Notes under the pieces: model-generated
Database searches by the model: none
What the model was told of the DNA's origin: nothing
Seen by the model: the letters and a program-made list of their open reading frames with translations, nothing else
Origin: Bacteroidales bacterium UBA5197
GTDB lineage: Bacteria > Bacteroidota > Bacteroidia > Bacteroidales > Lentimicrobiaceae
Assembly: GCA_002412885.1 (NCBI GenBank)
Contig: DHVX01000008.1
Span: 65,528-129,527, forward strand
Direction: 5' to 3'
Length of the DNA stretch: 64,000 nucleotides
Shown here: positions 60,931 to 64,000 of the stretch, in pieces
Numbering within the stretch: the first letter of the stretch is position 1
How the letters are laid out: the number at the start of each line of letters is the position of its first letter
Translations under genes and position numbers: made by a program

Positions 60931-63291
60931 TTAGAATTTGGAGATCAGCCCAGTTTTAATACATGTTGCTGATTTAACCCGGTAAGAATAGATGCCACTT
61001 CGGAGTATCGAGATATCAAAAGATTTTTCAAAAATACCCTTCTCTATTTTTGTATCTGGCAGAAGCAATAAAACCTGCCTGCCAGTCATATCCACAACAT
61101 CAATCTGATAATTCTCTTCGGTAAGATTGTTAAATTGAACAGTTATCTGATCGGAAGCAGGATTGGGATAAACCAATAATTCTTCAGCTTGGTTGTAGCC
61201 TGTTTCATTGTCGGCTGTTGCCATTTTATTGCCTATTGAGTTTACTTTCAGGTAACTCCAGTTTGTGCTCGATCCACATTGGTTGCCAACAGTAACAGTA
61301 AGTTTAAAGGTTTTGTTATACGATAACAACCCATTGGTGTAAGCGAAATAACCGGTCCATCCTGTATAGCTGCCGGTATTACAAGATTCAAACCCAGAAT
61401 ATTGGTCCCAAACAGTTGAATTGATACAGTAATTGTTCAGGTTTTCATAAGTGAGGTTATTTACCCCATTTACCGTGGTTGTTCTGTTATAGATTAATTT
61501 GTAAGGAGAGACTTGCTCAATCAAAACAGTCAAATAAGTGATAGTACCAGTACTATTATTTATTCTGTATCCAATAGAAGCACTACCGCAAAGAACAGGC
61601 AAATTTATGTTCTGAGATGGGTCGAGATAAGTCTGGGGGTTGCTCTTATTGTAAATTTCAAGGTCAACAACAGGAGGTACCGGGACATACATATTTACAA
61701 CTTTTGATCTTGTGTTGATTGTACCGCAAGCATCTTTAACAGAATAGGTAATCATAACCAGTCCGCCCTGACAGTTTCCCAGGTTTACCCCACTTGAAGT
61801 CAATGTACGCAGATCGAGATTTGCCGTTGGAGTACCGTTCGTCCAGGCTCCGTGGTAGTTCATTAATCCCGCACCGGTAATAAAGTTACATCCCCAATCA
61901 ACAGCCTGAATGTCGAATTTGTATTGCACCGGAGTGCCGGATGAATACGTTGCATTGAAACTTAACGCACTATTCTGGCAATACTTGCCATATCCTCCTT
62001 CATCACAATTACCAATAGGAACACTTCCGTTAATGGTAAAATTTGAGATTAGAACCGCCGGAGTTCCATTAAAATAAGCATAATTTTCGCCATCAATTTG
62101 GTCCGGTAGAGTAAATACACCGTAGGTATATGATCCTGATTCTAAATATCTGGAATCAAATCCTGCATTGACTGAAGTAAAGGTATTATTGCCCCAGTTA
62201 ATACCAACCAAGGTTGTAGCTATCAGTTCACCTTGCCCGTTATAAGTTGGAGAAATTCCGTAAATCCTGTTATTTTTAGCATACTCAAGATGTGTATTTG
62301 TCAGATCAAATGTGCCGGTAGATATCAAGGATTGTGACTGATTCGAAGTAAGAATCTCTGTTAATCCATTCTGCCCAGAAACGTAAAGTTTGGGATTTGT
62401 AGTATACAGTGTGAATTCGATTCCTTTTGCCCCAGGTATGGAATAGCTTTGATAACTTCCAGATACATAATTACCACTTAATGGGAAAATGTTAATTACA
62501 TGTACCTTTCCATTATCGGAAGACCATGCCAAATAATTGGTACCCCAAGAAAGCTCAGCTTCATAAGCTTCAAAATTTAGAATATCAATCTGTAGTTCAG
62601 CAGCATTCACAACAGGTATGCCAGTAGAAATTCCGGAACTGGTGATTTCACTTCTAACGACTTCACCATCACCGACTGAAAACAGAAATCGCTTTGCTGT
62701 TAATCCACTTCCTGAAATTACTTTTGAAACAGCCATTCCTGTATTATCAACACCTCCATGATTTGAAACAAAAAATGGTATGGAATACCAAGCGGAGTAA
62801 TACTCGCCTGAGGCATCCGGGCAACTGGCATATACCGATCCATTATAAGTAACAACCGGTGTAGTACTTGAACAGTTAACTTTTACATACAAAACAGGGG
62901 AATTCCCAGTTGGGTTGTCCATACTGTAAATTACATAGAATTGACGACAGGTACCAGGTATAGGTACTATATTAATTTCGGGGTTTAAAATTGTATAAAC
63001 TTCATTGCAGATACTCATATTATACCCGGGTAGTACACCGACACTTTGTCCGGTAGGGCCATAAATATTGTAATCGCGAACATAAAACAATATGTTCCCA
63101 TTATCATCATAAACCCCGTTAGCAACAGAGTATGCACCACCAGGGCCTGGCAATGCAGTTGATAATGGGGTAGAAGTTGACATGTTAAACTTTAAAGATG
63201 GTGTGGTCCAGTATTTCATCTGTGCTTGTGTAATTGAAGCAGAAAACATTACTGCAAAGAAGAACGCAAAAAAGAATAGTTTATTTTTCAT
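60931..63291 (-). CDS. Secreted protein with type IX sorting domain (type A)
   Basis: This 786-residue protein has a signal peptide (LFFFAFFFAVMFSASITQAQ) and ends with a type A T9SS sorting domain: LLVYPNPASDQITVQFNN, VDMTGRQVLLL and SGIYSYRVKS, finishing KTGLISKF. The N-terminal half (DDNGNILFYVRDYNIYGP, FVSNHGGVDNTGMAVSKV, LYTTNPKLYVSGQNGLTEIL) suggests a beta-propeller like those of other Bacteroidota T9SS cargoes. The middle is rich in Asn, Tyr, Ser and Gly and contains a few Cys. It is surface exposed or secreted; its ligand is unknown. Confidence 0.88.
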   Translation of the reverse strand: MKNKLFFFAFFFAVMFSASITQAQMKYWTTPSLKFNMSTSTPLSTALPGPGGAYSVANGVYDDNGNILFYVRDYNIYGPTGQSVGVLPGYNMSICNEVYTILNPEINIVPIPGTCRQFYVIYSMDNPTGNSPVLYVKVNCSSTTPVVTYNGSVYASCPDASGEYYSAWYSIPFFVSNHGGVDNTGMAVSKVISGSGLTAKRFLFSVGDGEVVRSEITSSGISTGIPVVNAAELQIDILNFEAYEAELSWGTNYLAWSSDNGKVHVINIFPLSGNYVSGSYQSYSIPGAKGIEFTLYTTNPKLYVSGQNGLTEILTSNQSQSLISTGTFDLTNTHLEYAKNNRIYGISPTYNGQGELIATTLVGINWGNNTFTSVNAGFDSRYLESGSYTYGVFTLPDQIDGENYAYFNGTPAVLISNFTINGSVPIGNCDEGGYGKYCQNSALSFNATYSSGTPVQYKFDIQAVDWGCNFITGAGLMNYHGAWTNGTPTANLDLRTLTSSGVNLGNCQGGLVMITYSVKDACGTINTRSKVVNMYVPVPPVVDLEIYNKSNPQTYLDPSQNINLPVLCGSASIGYRINNSTGTITYLTVLIEQVSPYKLIYNRTTTVNGVNNLTYENLNNYCINSTVWDQYSGFESCNTGSYTGWTGYFAYTNGLLSYNKTFKLTVTVGNQCGSSTNWSYLKVNSIGNKMATADNETGYNQAEELLVYPNPASDQITVQFNNLTEENYQIDVVDMTGRQVLLLLPDTKIEKGIFEKSFDISILRSGIYSYRVKSATCIKTGLISKF

Positions 63292-63313
63292 AGTTTTAGT
63301 AATTTTGCGCTCG

Positions 63314-63386
63314 TTACCGGTTGGCAGGGGAGTGGTTGCTTATCAGCTTCCTAGGGCAAAGGCAGCCAACTCCCCGTGGCCGGTAA
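63314..63386. repeat. Interrupted palindrome upstream of the T9SS gene
   Basis: TTACCGG (63314-63320) and GGGGAGT (63327-63333) pair with ACTCCCC (63369-63375) and CCGGTAA (63380-63386). It lies 23 bp upstream of the start codon and could form in the 5' leader. The rest of 63387-64000 contains only AT-rich DNA and the repeats at 63.8-63.95 kb. Confidence 0.6.
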
Positions 63387-63815
63387 AAAGCCGGTTAAAA
63401 TTATTTAATTTGTCTGTGTTCCGGGGTGATGTAACAGCGGCATTTCCTGCCACAATGAGTTTTCCTCCTTTCTCTGTAACTATGGTTTTTATGGTTTGCC
63501 GTACTACAACGGCCCGGTATTTTTAAATCTGAATTTATTTTATTAATATCTTCTGGATTTATCCTTTATTTACATGGTTTAAATATACCTACAGACTTCG
63601 TGCTAGAACCAAACGAATTATTGGTTGAACACTTTTTGCACAACCGGATTCTGTGAATGCAAACAGGGGATGCTTGCTCCAAATATTATCATAAGCATCC
63701 TTTTTATTAATCCAGAATATTTAAAAAGGTAATACCGTTTTTAATTGTTTTTGTATTAATTTTTATATGATTCAATTTGAGGGCCATAAGTTAATAAATA
63801 TCAGAAATGATTATG

Positions 63816-63945
63816 CGATAACGAGGAAAAATGGCATATAACTTGTAAAAACGCGAACTTCTTTGTAGGAGCTTATTAAGTGAAAAGTGAAGAAAGAAAA
63901 GTGAAAAATGGCATATGAATATGTAAAAACGCGAACTTCTAAATA
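63816..63945. repeat. Direct repeats on the right of the T9SS locus
   Basis: Two copies of AAATGGCATA..TGTAAAAACGCGAACTTCT (63829-63876 and 63907-63945) are separated by an A/G-rich AAGTGAAAAGTGAAGAAAG unit. They match the copy at 59154-59218 on the other side of the two T9SS genes. No gene is seen from 63527 to the window end. Confidence 0.65.
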
Positions 63946-64000
63946 GTTTACCGACTATTGAGTTTGATAATGAATTTTATCATACATCTGCAATTCCATT

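Noticed and set aside
63182..63526. 114-codon plus-strand frame upstream of the T9SS gene
   Set aside because: About a third is antisense to the T9SS signal-peptide region, and the remainder crosses a palindrome.

Overview
The window looks like a chromosomal segment of a Bacteroidota organism, probably Bacteroidales/Marinilabiliales-like. Supporting signs are -7 boxes of the TAnnTTTG type, weak or absent Shine-Dalgarno sequences, type IX secretion sorting domains (one gliding-motility CTD, one type A CTD), a TonB receptor with an N-terminal carboxypeptidase-regulatory-like domain, HYC_CC_PP and DUF6660 proteins, and a 2-oxoacid:ferredoxin oxidoreductase typical of anaerobes. Only sequence reading was possible, so all family names are by motif recognition.

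Region 1 (1-5.7 kb) holds the end of a 2-oxoacid:ferredoxin oxidoreductase operon (korA-korB-korC type), a TIGR02757/DUF2400 protein, a HerA-like ATPase (DUF853/YjgR type) and a voltage-gated K+ channel with a C-terminal zinc ribbon. Region 2 (5.8-11.8 kb) is a tightly overlapping five-gene minus-strand operon. In transcription order it encodes a fold-type III PLP decarboxylase-like protein that lacks its Schiff-base lysine, two GNAT/FemAB-type acyltransferases, and two cobalamin-binding-type radical SAM enzymes. I do not recognise the pathway.

Region 3 (12-26.8 kb) is housekeeping: tRNA-Arg(ACG), a PAS protein, ArfB, two thioredoxin-fold proteins, a lipoprotein amidohydrolase, a DUF6580 membrane protein, a GroES-like protein, then mutL, two rhomboids, two membrane-anchored EEP-fold proteins, and uvrB. 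Short GAA-triloop hairpins and a 209-bp tandem repeat fill the intergenic spaces.

Region 4 (26.8-58.6 kb) is accessory, and every gene except the IS1182 transposase is on the minus strand. It holds a DUF4365 nuclease-like gene; a Cu/Ag efflux module (HMA protein, CusB, CusC, CusA, HYC_CC_PP protein); an intact IS1182-family insertion; a second metal module (CDF transporter, TonB receptor, DUF6660 protein); a SRAP/HMCES-like protein with its catalytic residues lost; a DUF262/HNH protein; a type III restriction-modification pair with a GNAT; and a SIR2-HerA defence pair. The SIR2-HerA pair is followed by an unannotated 48-codon basic ORF and a protein with an NDT/TIR-like nucleotide-binding pattern. 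Downstream lie two hypothetical proteins and an XRE-ImmA/IrrE plus PIN-like pair. The modules are separated by families of structured repeats: ~107-nt palindromes (P), ~60-nt hairpins with covarying arms (H), a 46-nt repeat just downstream of two genes (B), and 11-bp-phased TTTAAA arrays. This cassette-like punctuation is the most unusual feature of the window.

Region 5 (58.6-64 kb) has two type IX secretion cargo genes bracketed by direct repeats and A/G-rich low-complexity repeats.
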